Source of the DNA: Hermatobates lingyangjiaoensis
Lineage: Eukaryota > Arthropoda > Insecta > Hemiptera > Hermatobatidae
DNA: 64,000 bases
Direction of reading: 5' to 3'
Assembly: GCA_026182355.1 (NCBI GenBank)
Contig: JAPFBL010000572.1
Coordinates: 213,667-277,666, forward strand
Part shown: piece after piece, positions 1 to 11,274 of the stretch
How the letters are laid out: every line of letters starts with the position of its first letter
How positions within the stretch are numbered: position 1 is the stretch's first letter
Translations under genes and position numbers: made by a program
The notes under the pieces: generated by a model
Database searches by the model: none
Seen by the model: only the letters and a program-made list of their open reading frames with translations
What the model was told of the DNA's origin: nothing

Positions 1-720
1 TATATGTTTTAAAGACATCTACATTAATGATTTGGTTTACTTGATCCTGCTAAATTACGTCGTCACTGAGAATATTTTTGCTTATATTAATGAATTTTTA
101 CAGCCAGTAGTTAGGAAGAAATTTTTATACTGAAAGGTTCATTCCACTTTGCTGAACTCTTCAGCAAGATTTCAATACTTAAGAGTTATGGGATGATCTA
201 TTTTTAGAGTTATTATTGATAGCACTCTTTATTAGCCGTCGTTGACTACGATGAGGTATTAGTTCTTTCATGTGTTTTTTTATACTATTACCTCGTAAAA
301 TCCTATACCAACCATCTTATTCGCATTATTTAGTTTGTTTTGAATCATAATTTATTTTTGCTTCAAATCAGTGATAAAGCAATGGGAACAAGATAATAAC
401 TTCTTCATTTGACAACTTGTTGATTGCTAAACTTGAACAATTGTTCTTAGCCACCTGTTCACTTCTTCTTCCTCCCCTATGTCATTTTCATTAACTATAA
501 CTTCTTCGTTTAATTCACTAATGTGGGGACTCCTTCTCTCTGATAAAACTTTTCCTCTTCTAATATCTTTAGTCATCAGACATTGCTCAAAACCATATAC
601 TATTTGAACATATAAATCAACATGCATAATTAATTGTCCAATCCCTCAGCCCGTTTTTGCCAACTCAAAATCAATACCTTCATTATAAGTGTTGTCAACA
701 CCAGATATTTTTAATATTGT
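1..720. other. Unassigned AT-rich DNA
   Basis: No reading frame with recognisable protein similarity and no clear repeat was seen. The short minus-strand frame at 427-627 is acidic near its end but resembles nothing I know. Confidence 0.4.
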
Positions 721-1022
721 TAAACCGATCCCCTAGCGGGTGATAACGTCAGTCGTTTACCAGCTTTTTGTTTGATCGGTAATTCTACAGATTCTATATT
801 GGGAGTCTTAAATTTTGCTTAACTCAAGTGCATTTAGAGTAGGGATTTTAATGTGTACTTGCATCTTACAAGTTCGGGACCAACTGATTAACGTCCTCTC
901 CGAGGGACGACGTACTCAGATTTATTCACCTCCCCCATAAATAAATCGAGAGCTAGGTGGGGATCGAACTCTGGACTACCTGCCAGAGACGAAGACGTTA
1001 ACCACTGAGCTAACCTGGTCCT
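721..1022 (-). mobile_element. tRNA-derived SINE, subfamily 1
   Basis: Read on the minus strand, the element begins with a tRNA-like head. It has an A box (TAGCTCAGTGG) and, about 45 nt later, a B box (GTTCGATCC), the internal RNA polymerase III promoter. A central part follows with CCTCGGAGAGGACGTTAA, shared with the copies at 6518 and 7451. The 3' module is bounded by CCGATC and GGATCGG, which can pair as a hairpin. The element is non-coding and would need a LINE enzyme to move. Divergence from the other copies suggests an old insertion. Confidence 0.85.
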
Positions 1023-1187
1023 CTCAACACCAGATATACAAAAAGCTATTTCACGTTCGCTTCCAATTCAGGTACCCGAATTTGTCATACATGATCAGGC
1101 TGTAAAATTAAATATATTTTAATCTGCCCCCAAATATACTTAATTTAAAATATAATTTCATAAAGATAGATTGCCCTTCTAATATTA

Positions 1188-1304
1188 TTGATGCACCTCT
1201 CAATATTATTGATAGCAGATTCTGCATTCACGATTTTCTTACTTATAGCTTCTATTTTCCTTACAATTTTCTTTTAAGAAGGTGATAATTGCCAAAGCAA
1301 ACTA
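1188..1304 (-). pseudogene. PLE N-terminal coding relic
   Basis: The minus strand reads approximately KKIVRKIEAISKKIVNAES, with one stop just upstream. This matches the N-terminal segment seen at 42885, 27442 and 55966 (RRIEsLSLKIVNAEtAv). That segment precedes the reverse transcriptase in Penelope-like elements as inferred here. The relic is short, and no downstream RT is attached. Confidence 0.6.
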
Positions 1305-1395
1305 GCATACGACATTTAGAAGGCTGAAACACTAACTAAACACTTCACTGGGGATAACTATATTTAATTAAACACTACACTAGATTAAACTAAGA

Positions 1396-1454
1396 TAACA
1401 AGCTTTCGGCTTCATGAGTCATCATCATGAAAGAGGACTTGCTGCCGAAATACA

Positions 1455-1498
<44 letters not shown>
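1396..1498 (+). mobile_element. PLE terminal-repeat stub ending in (TA)n
   Basis: GAGGACTTGCTGCCGAAATA followed by CACTAATATA reads EDLLPKYTNIY and then runs directly into a pure (TA)n tract at about 1459-1498. The same peptide meets a (TA)n tract at several other sites in this window. The hairpin-like text just upstream (TCATGAGTCATCATCATGA) may be a decayed ribozyme hairpin. Confidence 0.6.
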
Positions 1499-1500
<2 letters not shown>

Positions 1501-2166
1501 CCTATAAATAATAAGAGAAAATATATGGAATATAATCATGCATTATCATTGGGTATCAAAGAATTCAATGTTTGACAGGAATTATCATTTTACAATACAA
1601 ATATTAGTATCATAATATTCAAATTTTGGTTAAATTTAAAATAGTCTTCAATGAAAATTTTAAAAATTGCGCATTGATTGGTTTCAGAGATAATGTAGGT
1701 GGTTTTGTAATTGAAAATAATGAGCAGCTGACTGGGGAAGTCATATATTAAAGGCTACGAATTTAATCAACCTTAAAGCAAGGCATCCACCACAAAATTC
1801 AGTGCCTCATTAAACTGAACATACATAAATCCAACATGTTATTTATGACTGAAGAAACGAAAAAGAAAATTTATAATTACAACTCCAAGTTAAATTATAT
1901 TTTTAAATTAGTTTTTTTTTTTTAGGTCAGTAATTTTGTTTTACTAGCCTAGTAGGTTTCAACTTTTACATTTTACGACCACACTATTCTTCTTCAAGTA
2001 CTGTTAAATAATACTTTGACTTTCTTTTAATGCTTTATTTCTTTTTTTATGAAGAGTGCTATCATATTTTCATTCCTCTCCAGTACAAGTGACCTTATCA
2101 ATTCTCCTCAGCCGATAAATCATTATAAATCGTTTGGGATGTACATGTATTTATATTTTCACAATT
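1499..2166. other. Unassigned AT-rich DNA
   Basis: No gene, SINE or inverted repeat was recognised. Several short poly(A/T) runs are present, including a T-run near 1911-1923. Confidence 0.4.
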
Positions 2167-2408
2167 AAAAGAAACGGTCCAGCGGACTTTTTTAAAAATA
2201 AAATAAATTCAAAACGAAGGAAACACACAGAAAGACACAGACATAACCCACATCGATATTTCGACCATCGTCGTCATCAGGAAGACTGAGTACTGAGTCT
2301 TCCTGCGGGACTCTTCGCTCTTCACTCTTCACACCTCCTGATGACGACGATGGTCGAAATATCGATGTGAGTTATGTCTGTGTCTTTCTGTGTGTTTCCT
2401 TCGTTTTG
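2167..2408. repeat. Inverted pair of family B PLE terminal repeats
   Basis: Two near-identical 73-nt arms (2210-2282 minus and 2336-2408 plus) face each other across about 53 nt. Each arm carries CTGATGA, a GAC/GUC mini-hairpin and GAAA, a hammerhead-like core. The left flank from 2167 (GAAACGGTCCAGCGGACTTT) recurs next to the copy at 49628, so the repeat is longer than the arm. Such head-to-head terminal repeats are a known feature of Penelope-like elements. Confidence 0.75.
2338..2368 (+). ncRNA. Hammerhead-like core, family B
   Basis: In order: CUGAUGA at 2338-2344, one extra C, helix II GAC/GUC closing a GAUG loop, GAAA at 2356-2359, a palindromic helix III AUAU (2359-2362), C at the cleavage position 2363, then G1.1 at 2364. 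G1.1 can pair with C2.1 just upstream. All invariant core residues are present. The extra nucleotide between A9 and helix II is atypical. Helix III has no loop, so folding would need two RNA copies. Activity is inferred, not shown. Confidence 0.55.
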
Positions 2409-3297
2409 TATTTATATTTTATAATACGAAAGCGCAATTGGAAAATTAATAAAACTCATAGATAAACTGGGGTCAGAACAAAAGGAAAATCACTACAATG
2501 ATTGATATTTCTAAATAAAGCTCATCATCGAAGGTAATCTACTTTATATTCCCCTGTTCATTTCGTATTATTGTAAATATATTCGTGAAGAGTTTTTTAT
2601 CCTTCCACTCTGGTGTAATTTTTAATCTTATTTATAATGACAAAAAAAATCAAATTCCAACCATGAAAACGCACCAAAAAACACAGAATGAACTAATACA
2701 CTGATTTCTATATTACAATTTTACTCTCCATCCGTAGTAAAACTGGCACACTCAGCACCAATAAGTGACTGCAAAACAATAAGGTCACTAAGTTCCATTT
2801 TCAAGAGAACTGACTGGATAAAATAGAATTCAAATGTACAGTTAGATCCAGTTAACAAAAAAAATGTTATCATAAATATTAGAATACATATAAAAAATTA
2901 ATAAAAATAAGGATAATAAATAGAACTATAAGCAATAGCATTTAAAAAATAAGAAATACAATGTATGTTTATTAAAAAACTACTTACTTCTTACTTCTTA
3001 GTTGGAGCTTCCAAAGCTCTCCGCTTCGATGGATCGGTGTCTCCGATTCTCCGATATAGGTTGGCAGATGTTTATTAAAAAAAAATATGCCAATTTTTCT
3101 TTTTTGAGATTTGGTGCAGAGCCAAATGGTGTCAATATTTGTAGACATCTTGATGGTTTCGTCAATAGTGGCTTACTTGCTATAAAAGGAAATAGTAATG
3201 AACATTATTGTTTATGCACTACTTCAATTAAGTTATGTAATCTAATGTAATATATTGATAATTCATGTGTAATTCTTAGTAACACATGATTTTCATG
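2409..3297. other. Unassigned AT-rich DNA
   Basis: No recognised repeat or gene. A short open frame at 3002-3250 has no family signature and lies in AT-rich sequence. Confidence 0.4.
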
Positions 3298-3435
3298 CTA
3301 TTGTATTTAATTCTGTATTGATGTAGTATGAAAATGTCAACAAATTTGGACAAAGCTTTTCTTTGAAAGTCTCCTTTTGACAATTGTTTGATGCTGGATC
3401 AGGCCTCGATAAGGAGAAATAGTGTAGAATATATG
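3298..3435 (+). repeat. Decayed family F terminal repeat
   Basis: TTTAATTCTGTATTGATGTA and a later CCTCGATAAGGAGAAATAGT match the family F arm at 41012-41135 in the same order. The ribozyme-like centre is no longer recognisable. This is a single arm with no partner nearby. Confidence 0.45.
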
Positions 3436-3689
3436 TGGTCAAGATAAGGAAACTTTCTATTATTAAAAATTATAAATAGTAATAACAAATAAAATTTTAC
3501 TCTAGGGACACTCTGGCTAAATGAATGGAAATATCTGTCTCCTGTAAACCTCTTAAAGTAAGAAAACACTTGGTGCAAACTATTTGGAAAGGTAACATGT
3601 CTTCTTAAGGATTAAGTCATATAAAATGGTTAGACGATGAAATACTCTGACATAGAAGATACAACAAAGCTTAGAAACTAACCAAGCGA

Positions 3690-3770
3690 TTCAAAGTAAC
3701 AGCTAAACAAATACAGTTTGAAGTTTTGATAGACCAGTAATAAAGAGGTTAGAGGTTGCAACGACCTTGC
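3690..3770 (+). repeat. Unclassified coding-like repeat fragment
   Basis: Translation gives roughly FDRPVIKRLEVATTL. The segment at about 37012-37075 reads FKRPVRRLEEASNHF and then TVATTLL. The shared residues suggest two decayed copies of one mobile-element protein that I cannot name. Confidence 0.35.
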
Positions 3771-4084
3771 ACAACGGCGGAGAGTTGGTCATTAGACATT
3801 ACCACCATTAATATATTTGGTGTTCACAACTACGATGTGATTCCTAGTTTTGATAATATATTGTTTTATGGGAAAGTACATCTGAAATTCGTTCCCACCA
3901 TTTCTACAAGACTAGATAGTTGGTGAAGTCCAAGTGTCAATTTTTATCCAATTTCAACTCTAAAAAAGGGATAAATTCGTTAAGTACCTATAAAATTTCA
4001 AAAAAAAGGAAACATTTAAGTACTCTAATTAATAATTGAGAGTGAGAGTAATAATTAATAATTATTTATTAATAATAATAAGTG

Positions 4085-4215
4085 AGAGTTTTTTTTCTAA
4101 ATATTTTTTATTCAGTAGTTCAGTAAGTTCTGTAACTGCTTGTTATGTGGTACTCATTTCTTTATCAGGGTAACACAAATAAATTTTTCTAGACACCTAG
4201 TGTTCTTCTTCAGGT
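4085..4215 (-). repeat. Family E terminal repeat, single relic
   Basis: Minus-strand CCTGAAGAAGAACACTAGGT matches the family E cores at 48905 and 47437. The GAAA side has drifted. Confidence 0.5.
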
Positions 4216-4423
4216 CATAACAATGTTTTCGCTTGAGGAAAATCAAGCGATGTTTTTATTAAACATTTATCTATGAAAAAGGTTGTAGACTATGTGGAGA
4301 GGAAGCAAATGAAACTGCTATCCATAATGTTAGAGAATGTACTGCGCTAGCAGACAGTTACTTCCGAACCCCAACAGTCGGGGTTTGACCCGGCTGCATA
4401 CCTGCAGCGGTTGTACCCAAACA

Positions 4424-4482
4424 TCCGATCAAACAAAACGACCGTAATGGCTGACGTTTTTGACCAGCAAACGGATCGGTTA
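4424..4482 (+). repeat. SINE 3' module fragment
   Basis: CCGATCAAACAAAACG, TGACG and a closing GGATCGGTTA match the 3' end of the SINEs at 721 and 6518. The tRNA head and central part are absent. Confidence 0.65.
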
Positions 4483-4488
4483 CTTTTA

Positions 4489-5204
4489 TCTATATAAGAA
4501 AACCTTGATTAGTGTTATTTTAGTCGGTATGTGAATATTTTAACGGAGGTTTGAATTTCTTCTTTTAATTGGTTGACATATATAAATATTTATATGGATA
4601 CAGCGAAGTAAGTTTAGGAGGCGAGCGTGCCCCCGTGGATCACTCAAGACGGTGGACAGTTGAAATTAGTTTGCCGTGCGCTCACTTGTCTTAGACCACC
4701 TGCACCCCTTCCTCAACCCTTCAAAATTTAACGCCCCTTTCATTCCCATAAATTCTAATTCACTCGCAGATTTATTTCATAAACTGATATGACAGAGATT
4801 TACTTCTGCAAGCAATTTACGACCCCCTCCCCCCCACCCATTCCGTCCATTAATATTTTCACTTCCCGCTAAATTTATTGAAGAAAAAATATTCCTTTTT
4901 TTTTTCAAAAAAAAAAAGAACGTAATAGAAAGTAATAATAAAATTGATACAATACTTTCAAATTTTTATAAACTAATTTACTTTTTATATATAACCTAAA
5001 TTTATGAATATACAAAAAAAATGAAACAACCTACAGAATCCGAACATAAAGGAAAATTCCAATCATTATCAGTTGTGTCAATTTTTTTTTAAATTGTTAA
5101 CTGATATAATATCTAGCATCCCAAATGAACTAATTAAAAAAACTACATTACTAAAAATAAATATAATTAAGCAATGGGCTAATTAAAAATATCCTTTGTA
5201 GAGG
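4489..5204. other. Unassigned DNA
   Basis: Mostly AT-rich. A short GC-richer block lies around 4615-4740 with no reading frame I recognise. Confidence 0.4.
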
Positions 5205-5474
5205 CGGTTCTCCATCATAAGAAGAACGAAAGTGGTGTGATGCAAGGGCAATGATTGAACGAATGGGGACAAGAAGGTGAATCCTACTCAAAAGGTCTGA
5301 GGCACCGGCACGAAGTAATGTGCAATCGGTTTCTGTGTCGGGTATTGCCAGGATATAGGATGTGGTTTTTTAGTGGGTCGAGACCCCCAACCCCACATAC
5401 CCTAAGCAAGACGTCTTGCTAAGGGATCTGATGAACAGATTTTTCCACATCCTACGTCGGAAAAAAAAAAAAAA
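5205..5474 (+). mobile_element. Retroposed sequence with poly(A) tail
   Basis: A block of about 255 nt, clearly richer in GC than its surroundings, ends abruptly in a run of A at 5461-5474. That is the signature of poly(A)-primed retroposition. Frames give fragments such as WCDARAMIERMGTRR before a stop, so it may be the 3' end of a LINE or a processed transcript. I do not recognise the family. Confidence 0.5.
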
Positions 5475-6517
5475 TTAAAAATATCATACATCAGAGAGCA
5501 CAAGATTAAACTTTTTTAAATGGTATATTGAATATTTCATTTGACTCCAGAATTATTTTGATGATCGAATGAAGGTCGAATGATTGAGTTGTTTTTGGAT
5601 AAAGAAAATAGGAACTTATTTACATATATAAATATACATGCATATTTATTTCTAATTAAAAATTAATATTTATAAGTTACAATTAACATACTATGGTTTA
5701 TTCATTTGTGGAATACATAAACTAAATGAATTCCTCCTTTATATTTTACAAAATATTTATTATTTATTCCACAATATTTTGTCGAAAATAATAATTTAAA
5801 TATGAATATGAAATAAATATCTGCGTTGGTTATTACTGTGCGACGTCATGCGGAAGTGGCTTCTCAAAGAGTCCAGCCCTATTACAGGGATGTTCAGACT
5901 TTTAACAGTTAACATAGAGGTTTGAGCAAAGCAACTTTGATCTTGAACCGCTTAATAGCAGGAAACGGCAGCATTCCGGAAGGAAACCTTATCCTAAAAT
6001 TGATGTTAAAGTTAATTTCAGTTTTCTGAGTCCTTACAAATAGCTGAACATGAACATATAATTACGCAGAAAATTTTTGAATGTACATTATTTTAATAAT
6101 TTTAATTAAATAATATTAAACACAGTCATTCATTTATAAATTAATATTACATCTACAGGTGATCTATGAATTCATAGTTTATGATCGACCGTCATGTGAA
6201 CTCATCAGAAATTAGTCTGCAGTGGATTATCATCAATAGAATGAACTCAATAATTTTGTTATCTCCAGTATATAAATATTTATTTTGTACTCAAAGAAAG
6301 AATCTGTTGTTTATTACTATTTTAGAATGAAGCAGACTCATCACATACACAAAATGATAATACGAATCAACCAACTGAAGAATAAAAGAAAAATATATGG
6401 CCTCTAAACCATAATATTTAATTCCTGGTTGTTCTAAATGTATTTTTAAAAGGAGAGATCATTCAGCAGGCATGAATCCAACGTGGAAAATGTTTTACTA
6501 TTTAAAGAATTAAAAAA
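5475..6517. other. Unassigned AT-rich DNA
   Basis: A GC-richer patch at about 5821-5990 has no recognisable protein or RNA signal. The rest is AT-rich. Confidence 0.4.
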
Positions 6518-6815
6518 AGGCAAGGTTAGCTCAGTGGTTAACGTAATTGTCTCTGGGCTGGTAGTCCGGGGTTCGATCCCCATCTGGCCCTCGATTTATT
6601 CACGTGGGAGGTGAATAATCTGAGTGCGTATCCCTCGGAGAGGACGTTAAGCTGTTGGTCCTGAACCTATACGATGTCAGGTATGTACTCGTTAAAGATT
6701 TACCTACTCGTTAAAATGCACTTGAGTTAGGCAAAATGTAGGACACCCAATGTAGAATCACCGATCAAACAAAAAGCCGCTGACGTTATCACTCGCTAAA
6801 GGATCGGTTAAAACA
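6518..6815 (+). mobile_element. tRNA-derived SINE, subfamily 1
   Basis: The head has A box TTAGCTCAGTGG and B box GGTTCGATCC. The central CCTCGGAGAGGACGTTAA block follows, then GCACTTGAGTTAGGCAAAAT. The 3' module runs from ACCGATCAAACAAAAAGC to GGATCGGTTA. It is the most complete subfamily 1 copy here, and its 3' module is the same as that of 721-1022. Confidence 0.88.
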
Positions 6816-7450
6816 ATCAAAAAGAAATCAAACAGTCTGGATACTACTACAACTCAAAATTATTTATAAGTATGCATTTCAGCAGTGAATAAACTGATAA
6901 GAAGCAAAGGTGATTGGTCAATAACTATGGGTAAGTTATTACTTTCATTTGTCTAATGTAAAACAAAAACTATATAATGAAATACAACATTTAAACCGTT
7001 TGTTGATTCAAGTTAAATGATAAGCTACTCTGACCGTTGTGGCAGCAAGATAATGATGACAACAAATCAGTCAGATGAAATCTGCATCTCTATGCATGCA
7101 GGACTGCAATAACTTTAAATGCTCACAGATCTGGTGGGAGCAATAACAATCTCTGTGATCCGCGTCCTCCTTCCCCAGCATTCAAACTGTTTTATTAGTT
7201 TGAAACTATTATTTATTTGAAACGTCTCTTATAATTTACCAGTTGTTAGAACATCTATGAAGTTCAATTTTTTTTAAAGAATGTGCAGTCTAGTTGACTG
7301 AAATATATTAGTGCTATTTTATAACTGTTTAATGTTTTTTAGAGGTTTAACTATATATTTTAATTGTAGCTCAATATAAACTGAGATACATATGCTATTT
7401 AAAAACACGCACCTACAGTCTTTTTCCTTTGGTTGATAAGTACTCAGATC

Positions 7451-7772
7451 AGGGGGCCAGGCAAGCTCAGTGGTTACGTGCTCACCTCTGAACTGATAGG
7501 ACCGGGGTTCAATCCTCACCTGGCCCTTGATTTATTCACGCAGGAGGTGAATAAATCTGAGCACGTCATCCCTCGGAGAAGGACGTTAAACCGTCGGTCC
7601 CGAGCCTGTACGATGTCAGGTACTCGTTAAAGATCCCTACTTTAAATAAATTTGAGTTAGGCAAAATTTAGGACTCCCACTGTAGAATCAATCTTCATTG
7701 TGTAGTATCACAAAGGGCCAATGCTTGGCCTACGTGTGTTCCCTTGTGGGACTGCCACTGCAACCTAAGTAT
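7451..7772 (+). mobile_element. tRNA-derived SINE, subfamily 2
   Basis: It shares the tRNA head (A box AGCTCAGTGG, B box GGTTCAATCC) and central block with 6518-6815. After ACTCCCACTGTAGAATCA the tail differs: TATCACAAAGGGCCAATGC and then GGGACTGCCACTGCAACCTA. Two alternative 3' tails on one body suggest recruitment by different LINE partners, or recombination between SINEs. A degraded copy of this tail lies at 62200-62375. Confidence 0.85.
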
Positions 7773-8849
7773 TCAGATCGAAAATGGAAAGAGACCCATG
7801 AGCAGTAGTTCAGTAACGGCTGAATATACTGTTGACAACGCCTCTACTTCTAAAAGTATAATTTCCTTTTACTCCGTTTGGCTGTATTGAGTTAATAACG
7901 AAAGCAGTTAATAAACAACTGAAACAATGAATGGTAGCTGTAAATAATGTATACAAGTTCAATATTAAAAAAATCATCGTTTTATGTTTAGACGGGGTGT
8001 GGAACGCGTTTAAATTTGCTAAAGTGAAATACTTTTGAAACCGTCAAGGTTAATTTAGTATCGTAAGAAACTATTGCTTTTTATTATCTGTACCTTGAAG
8101 CATTCATTGATGGAAATATCATGACTGTTAGTGTGGATAGAAACAGGGATGCTACTGCGCTGGCCGACTATATCTCAGTGGCCAGTCATACATTTGTTAA
8201 GTTTACTCAAAAACAGACCCATATAAACCACAGACCACATTGGCCACATTTCAGATGTTCAATACAAAACTTGAAAGTGCAGGAATTACTATTGGATAAT
8301 TTTTGAAACATACACTAACAATATTCCTTTATTCTACTGAATCTCGCAGCAGGTTTATATGTTTTAACACCTCTGTGAAAAACTAAATTACTTAAATTAG
8401 GAGGCTACCTAAAAAAGAAAAAAGGAATTTAAGAACTTTGTTTCAGTCACCCTGTTCAGTTTGTGGAATGCTATATTCAAGTTAGGATAACAACTTTAAT
8501 TATTCAAAAGAACTTTATAAATTACTTATTGATTTCACTCATGAAAGTTGCCAATATCAAGCTATAAATTTACAATACACTACATTGCGTTGTATTCTAT
8601 ATTTTTAGACTGATAATAGCCACATGGTTGTCTGAAATATACACAGCCTTTAATAAGTCCCTTTTGGAGAGCTGAAGTCATTTCATTCTCATTACCTTTG
8701 ATAAGAAATTTCTTTAAAAGGGGGCAATATTGAAAGAAGTAAAGAATAAATTCTTGGATAATTCTTTTGATTTTATGGACACCATCCATAAATGAGGAGG
8801 AAGGAATGCATAAGTATAGAAGTATTAGATCAGGTTTAGGTCGAGGTGA

Positions 8850-8938
8850 TAATTACCTATCGCGTATATCAAATGCCTATCAAGAAACTTACATCAAATT
8901 GACGAAACTGGTAGTTATACTCAAATATCATCAAATTA
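8850..8938 (+). repeat. Dispersed repeat, copy 1
   Basis: ATATCAAATGCCTATCAAG and the following 60 nt match 11275-11357 with few differences (shared TTACATCAAATT and CGAAACTGG). The mariner element at 8941 begins directly after it, in its terminal TA. The nature of the repeat is unknown. Confidence 0.55.
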
Positions 8939-8940
8939 TA

Positions 8941-9640
8941 CAAGCTCAGGCAAAATGACCTGACAAATTTGTAGGTTTAATAAAAGCCCAAATAAAGTAA
9001 AACAACAAAAAAGTTCTTTTATTTTTGCAAAGTACATATAATGCCATTCTGTTTTATTAGGTTTTAAAAATCAAATCTGTCAAATATGATCAGTTAGTGT
9101 CCATACAATTTGGAAGGCGTTCACGAAAGTTGTCTACAACTTGGCGGGTCATTTCTGACAGATGGAAGGTGATTAGTGTATATCTTTGACTTAAGGTATT
9201 CCTAGAGAAAAAAAGCACAGGGATGTAAATCAGGTGAGGGGGTGGGACAACTGATGTCACAAGGCAATGAGATCAAATGAAAAGGGAATGTCTCCTATAA
9301 AACACCCATCACATGTCGAGAAGTGTGGGCTGTTGCTCTATCGTGTTAAAACCTAACACTTGCTCCACCTATCGTGGAGCATATTCAGTTTTGATTTAAG
9401 AAGAGTCTCTAGCATCTCACGATATCGATCAGAGTTCACATTAACTGTAACATTGCTACAAAGGCAATTATGCAATTAAATGCAAACAATGTCATTATAA
9501 AAGAACAAAACAAAATAACATTATATAAAAACATGTAATTAAATGCACTTTTCTAAAATAACAATCCTTTTTTGTTTCCATACTTTATTTGACTTTTATT
9601 AAACCTATATAAATGTGTCACATCATTCTGCCTGACCCTG
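8941..9640 (-). mobile_element. Deleted Tc1/mariner-type transposon
   Basis: The left end begins CAAGCTCAGGCAAAATGACC. The right end, read inward on the other strand, begins CAGGGTCAGGCAGAATGATG. The two ends stay alike for about 100 nt, through GTAGGTTTAATAAAAG and CAAATAAAGTA. TA flanks both ends (8939-8940 and 9641-9642), the usual target duplication of this superfamily. Inside is a broken transposase on the minus strand (9057-9457). At about 700 bp the copy is far shorter than an autonomous element. Confidence 0.82.
9057..9457 (-). pseudogene. Mariner-type transposase, C-terminal relic
   Basis: Minus-strand translation gives VNVNSDRYREMLETLLKSKL, then after stops PDLHPCAFF followed by a stop and EYLKSKIYTNHLP, and finally MTRQVVDNFRERLPNCMDTN, a stop and SYLTDLIFKT. 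This order matches the C-terminal part of a transposase type common in arthropod mariner-like elements: a PDLxPCDFFLWxYLKxxVY block containing a DDE-type acidic residue, then RxxxCxxxxGxH and a terminal IFKT. There are several in-frame stops and at least two frameshifts, and the N-terminal DNA-binding half is missing. It cannot encode enzyme. Confidence 0.82.
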
Positions 9641-9659
9641 TAAAACTAGGTTTTTTTTC

Positions 9660-10285
9660 AGTATAACTATCATTCAGTATATAACTATCATTTTGTTATG
9701 CTGACTAATGTTAGTTGATTCTCATAGATAAACAATATTAATTAATGAATCAAAACCTACATGCAGCAGACAAATGATCTTACAATTTAATCATACCACT
9801 CAGTGGGGGCTTTATTTGACAACGCAACAGAAATATATAAATCAAATATATATAACCTTCATCAAATGTCCTAAACATATTTGAAACTAATAGTGTCCGT
9901 ATTAACAAAGTTCTATGTGTTTTTGATTGACCAATTATCTTGCTGTCATGATAATATTTTCAAGTGATGAACAAAAACAGTCTACTCCAGTACCACTTCC
10001 AAATGATGCATTCATAATAAATCTATTTTTGTTTTGACAATACAACCATTAAATTAGCTCAATAAATATTCAGCATGGAACCATCCGAATGATTGAGGCT
10101 GGGAGAGAGAATGCCACGAGAATACTGATGCCCTTTGCTCATGGTCTCTTGCAAAGTTCAATCAGGTCGCATATTTCCAATTATTTTAACTGCAGAGAAA
10201 TTCCTCTGATCATGTCATATGAACAATTTATATTCATACAACTTCATATATATAGCGATTACGAAAACAATAAAGCATATATATA
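9660..10285. other. Unassigned AT-rich DNA
   Basis: No repeat or coding signal recognised. Confidence 0.4.
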
Positions 10286-10289
10286 TACA

Positions 10290-10576
10290 ACAGTTAGGTT
10301 ATTGACTCTGACGAAGACTGCTTGTTACGGTTGAGAGATCTTATTCTTTTTTTCATTCCTTTGTGTGGTTTGAACATGGATTATTATTTCACGTGTTTAT
10401 TGTGAAATCCTGTTATGTAGATATCAGTTGAGTTATTGACTCTTACTATGACCGCTTGTTACGGTTGAAACCATAACGTAACGTAACGTAACCATCTTTG
10501 TTTTTTTTTCCAATTTCTAATTGTGGTTTCAACATTGATCATTATTTTATGTGTTTATTCTGAAATCTTGTTATAT
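10290..10576 (+). repeat. Two family A terminal repeats in tandem
   Basis: Unit 1 (10290-10414) carries CTGACGAAGACTGCTTGTTA and GAGAGATCTT, a one-base change from the GAAA box. Unit 2 (10423-10576) has CTTACTATGACCGCTTGTTA and is interrupted after CGGTTGAAA by a short AACGT tandem run (10475-10491). Both units end with the family A tail, a hairpin of the type TTCACGTGTTTATTGTGAAA. Confidence 0.65.
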
Positions 10577-10664
10577 ATATATATTAATTTGACTCGTTTC
10601 AATATAAAACCAAACACTTATATGGAAGGCCTGCTTTGAATTTCAAGCCATGATCATCTCATCC

Positions 10665-10945
10665 TGATATTGGGGGATTTCAAAAATTACGTCTCCACAA
10701 AAAAAAAAAAATATTATGAAAATTAACAGGGCGTTTCAAATACTTAATGTTCTTCTTCAGGTTTACATCTGCACTCTTGAGAATCCATCTGCAGGAGTGG
10801 TTGAGAACGGACTAAAAAAGATGTCATTTTTTTTGTGTGGAGACGGAATTTTTGAACTTTTTTATGTGAAGAGACATAATTTTTCAAATTCCCCAAATAT
10901 CAGTAAAATTACAGATTGCATGAGTAATTTCATCCTGATATCAAA
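10665..10945. repeat. Inverted pair of family E terminal repeats
   Basis: The left minus arm begins GGGGGATTTCAAAAATTACG and contains TTCTTCTTCAGG. The right plus arm contains TGTGTGGAGACG and ends near ACAGATTGCATGAGTAAT, the same edge as at 19140 and 47565. The right arm has lost its ribozyme core. Confidence 0.6.
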
Positions 10946-11040
10946 GAATGCAAAAATTTTGAAGTGTGTTTGTCTGTGTTTTACAGCTTGATTTTTTTTA
11001 TTTTACTAAATATGTATATAAATTACTAACTCCTAAGGTA

Positions 11041-11110
11041 AGAAATTCAGAAATGTGACTAAGATCTATCAACCAAAGCAATTGGTTTTCGTCAATCTCA
11101 TTTAAACTGT
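11041..11110 (-). repeat. Family A relic
   Basis: Minus strand reads TTGACGAAAACCAATTGCTT, then GGTTGATAGATCTTAGTC. The core is altered in both boxes. Confidence 0.45.
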
Positions 11111-11194
11111 TGTGCCAAAAAGATCTCGTTCGTGTTTTTATTTTAGTTACCTCTTCTCTCTACTTCTGATGACTGTCTCTCTATCTATCTCCTC

Positions 11195-11200
11195 GCTATC

Positions 11201-11233
<33 letters not shown>
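11195..11233. repeat. (CT)n microsatellite
   Basis: A pure CT run of nearly 40 nt, followed by AAAGAGAGAGAA, which can fold back on it. Confidence 0.9.
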
Positions 11234-11236
<3 letters not shown>

Positions 11237-11274
11237 GAGAGAGAACTCTCTTTGGGGGAGGTAATACGTACTTG

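Noticed and set aside
6518..6600. A functional tRNA gene
   Set aside because: A and B boxes are present, but the sequence continues into a conserved SINE body and no complete cloverleaf with proper arms could be drawn.
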